Assembly (NCBI GenBank): GCA_947179155.2
Contig: OX359266.1
Span: 14,584,098 to 14,648,097 of the forward strand
DNA length: 64,000 nucleotides
Direction: 5' to 3'
DNA from: Hedera helix
Lineage: Eukaryota; Streptophyta; Magnoliopsida; Apiales; Araliaceae
The notes under the pieces were generated by a model, which made no database searches, was not told the origin of the DNA, and worked only from the letters and a program-made list of their open reading frames with translations. A program made the translations under genes and the position numbers. Shown in pieces: positions 62,497-64,000 of this stretch (its first letter is position 1; each line of letters begins with the position of its first letter).

Positions 62497-63705
62497 CCTC
62501 TTATTAATTTATAATTAGTATTTCTAAAATATTAAATAATAAATATTAAGCTATTAAATTTATTCTATTCTCATAGTATAAATTAAATATACTTAATTCA
62601 TTATTACGATTATGTCATTTATTTATGAAATAATTATTTTTCTTTAGTGTGACCCTTTAGGTTCTTCATATTAAGCTGGTTGTAGAATAAATTAATTAGA
62701 ACTATTTTAATCTTATTTATATAAATAAATTAAACTATTTAATTCATTTAAATACAGAATATTTATTCCATAATAAGGGTAAGCTCCCTTAGCAATCAAC
62801 GACTTTTCAAATAATATAGATTTCAACATTTAATCACAAAATAACATATTCAGTGAATAGTTACTGTACAATTCAATCATTCTACCTCACAATATCCCAA
62901 TCAAATAAAAGACACGGTATTACTGTCAAGCCTTATTATATTTGATTATATGTATTACGATTCTAAAATGAATAATTCTAATTAATGTAAATTAGAAACT
63001 ACTTTCTAATTTTTATTCTGCCTTGGCTAAGAACTACTGAGTTGTCATTTATCAAATCGCATAGGACTTTCTTTTCTTTTACTAGAAGTGGTAGATTCTT
63101 TGTTGATCATTCACCTATCTCCATGTACAACTTATTATACCCAAACATACCATTTGATACACTCTAAAGGTTTTAAGAAATATGAAAACATATAATTCAT
63201 TATACACAAGATATTATGATGATCTCAAGTCCAATGATCACTTATACTACTATCATAAAAGAAACTCCTATTGACAGACAAGTAATACTTCATTAGGTGT
63301 TCCTTGAGCGAGTTACGTTCAATGAACTTATTTTCTAATAAGCACCTACATACTTGCTTTAATGTTTCTACACAAATGATTTAAGATCAATCATCCTCTT
63401 CATAAGAGCAAGCATAATATGTACTAATCTATCCGGATTCACTAATCCTCATTTTAGTAAGCCCACGATTAGGAACAATTTTAGTTTTGAGCTATCTTGA
63501 ATTTAGATCTCATTAGCATAATCATCATCATGATTCTAAAAGCATTGATCAACAACTATGGATTTATCACAATTAATGTCATCTATTAAATATGGATAAA
63601 GAAAATACATTTGTATAAATAAACTTTTATTAATAGATAAATAAGATTACAAAGTACATGCTACATCATATCAAATATGATTGGCTTGTGTGCATACTAC
63701 TTTCA
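61839..63705 (-). repeat. 3' LTR of a third Copia element, inserted in the aORF
   Basis: Plus-strand ends are TGAACACGC and CTACTTTCA, so in element sense it runs TGAAAG...TTCA. The minus-strand sequence just outside the right end (GCGATTGGGAGATT) resembles a Copia PPT. The left boundary is set where the aORF reading stops, and no target duplication can be checked because the other end is beyond the window. An (AAT)n microsatellite lies inside. No genes are supported. Confidence 0.55.
62429..62493. repeat. (AAT)n microsatellite
   Basis: About 21 uninterrupted AAT repeats inside the third Copia LTR. Confidence 0.95.
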
Positions 63706-64000
63706 ATCTCCCAATCGCACTAAAGTCAATCGCCAAAGTATCTAATACCCATCTTCTCTGTAATTCCCTGGGAATTCCTGCACTGGCTACGGGCGACCAC
63801 CGGTCGTTAATGTAGAACTTTCTTATAAAATTCACAATATTATATAATAAAATGCTGCTAAAAACTCAATAATTTTTTTTTACGTCTTTATTATCTTTCA
63901 TCCTTTGCCCCAGAATCGCAATCCTTACAATTTCTTACAAACTAAAATAATTTATAAATCATGACCTACTGTATTATAATTATTGTGAGTATACAAAAGC
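63706..64000 (-). pseudogene. Copia pol C-terminal remnant
   Basis: Next to the PPT-like tract the minus strand reads MGIRYFGD, stop, L, stop, CDWEIES (about 63,756-63,700), resembling the C-terminus of several Copia polyproteins with two stops. Farther right (63,830-64,000) no coding match is recognised. The element continues past the window edge. Confidence 0.4.

Overview
This is a repeat-dominated nuclear segment from a flowering plant, most likely a eudicot. The evidence is the AT-rich background, plant-type LTR retrotransposons throughout, plant TATA boxes (CTATAAATAG type), and one intron-split host gene whose product matches a plant-specific envelope translocase family. No tRNA, rRNA, CRISPR array or bacterial gene was seen.

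Layout. 1-22,812: an old, long minus-strand LTR (call it LTR F, pieces 1-1,125 and 18,462-21,342) is split by an Athila/Tat-like Ty3 element (1,126-18,456, TSD GTTGT). That element is itself split by a SIRE-like Ty1/Copia element (3,585-15,230, TSD AAAAT). The Copia element keeps gag, protease, integrase, RT, RNase H and an extra sense ORF, all with premature stops. To the right of LTR F lie its internal region and a 42-bp minisatellite (22,002-22,795). 22,813-35,254: a nearly identical 6.25-kb tandem duplication of a non-coding, Tekay-like element, in the order internal, LTR A, internal, LTR B (LTRs about 4.27 kb). 35,255-38,683: part of another LTR (LTR C) with two perfect 12-bp hairpins. 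38,684-45,854: gene-poor sequence with a TIR element, microsatellites and a 490-bp solo LTR with perfect TSD. 45,855-50,600 (+): the only convincing host gene, a five-exon TIM22/HP20-like import translocase gene of 208 codons. Its intron 1 carries a Ty3 gag fossil and its intron 4 a hAT-like MITE. 51,164-58,735: two related Helitron-like elements, the first broken by two solo LTRs (LTR D, TSD GTTTT; LTR E, TSD GAAAG). 59,256-64,000: a second SIRE-like Copia element whose extra ORF is interrupted by the LTR of a third Copia element.

The gene probably supplies an inner-envelope or inner-membrane import subunit. Everything else is retroelement sequence of several ages. The large retroelements all read on the minus strand. 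The most notable signals lie inside the LTRs: a shared ordered set of short blocks in five LTR families; GC-rich hairpin islands that differ in sequence between families but sit in a similar place, one word being shared by unrelated families; and a CGTAGAG/CTCTACG word scattered through both LTR and coding parts of the SIRE-like elements. Element lineage names (Athila/Tat, SIRE, Tekay) are judged from motifs by eye and were not confirmed by search.
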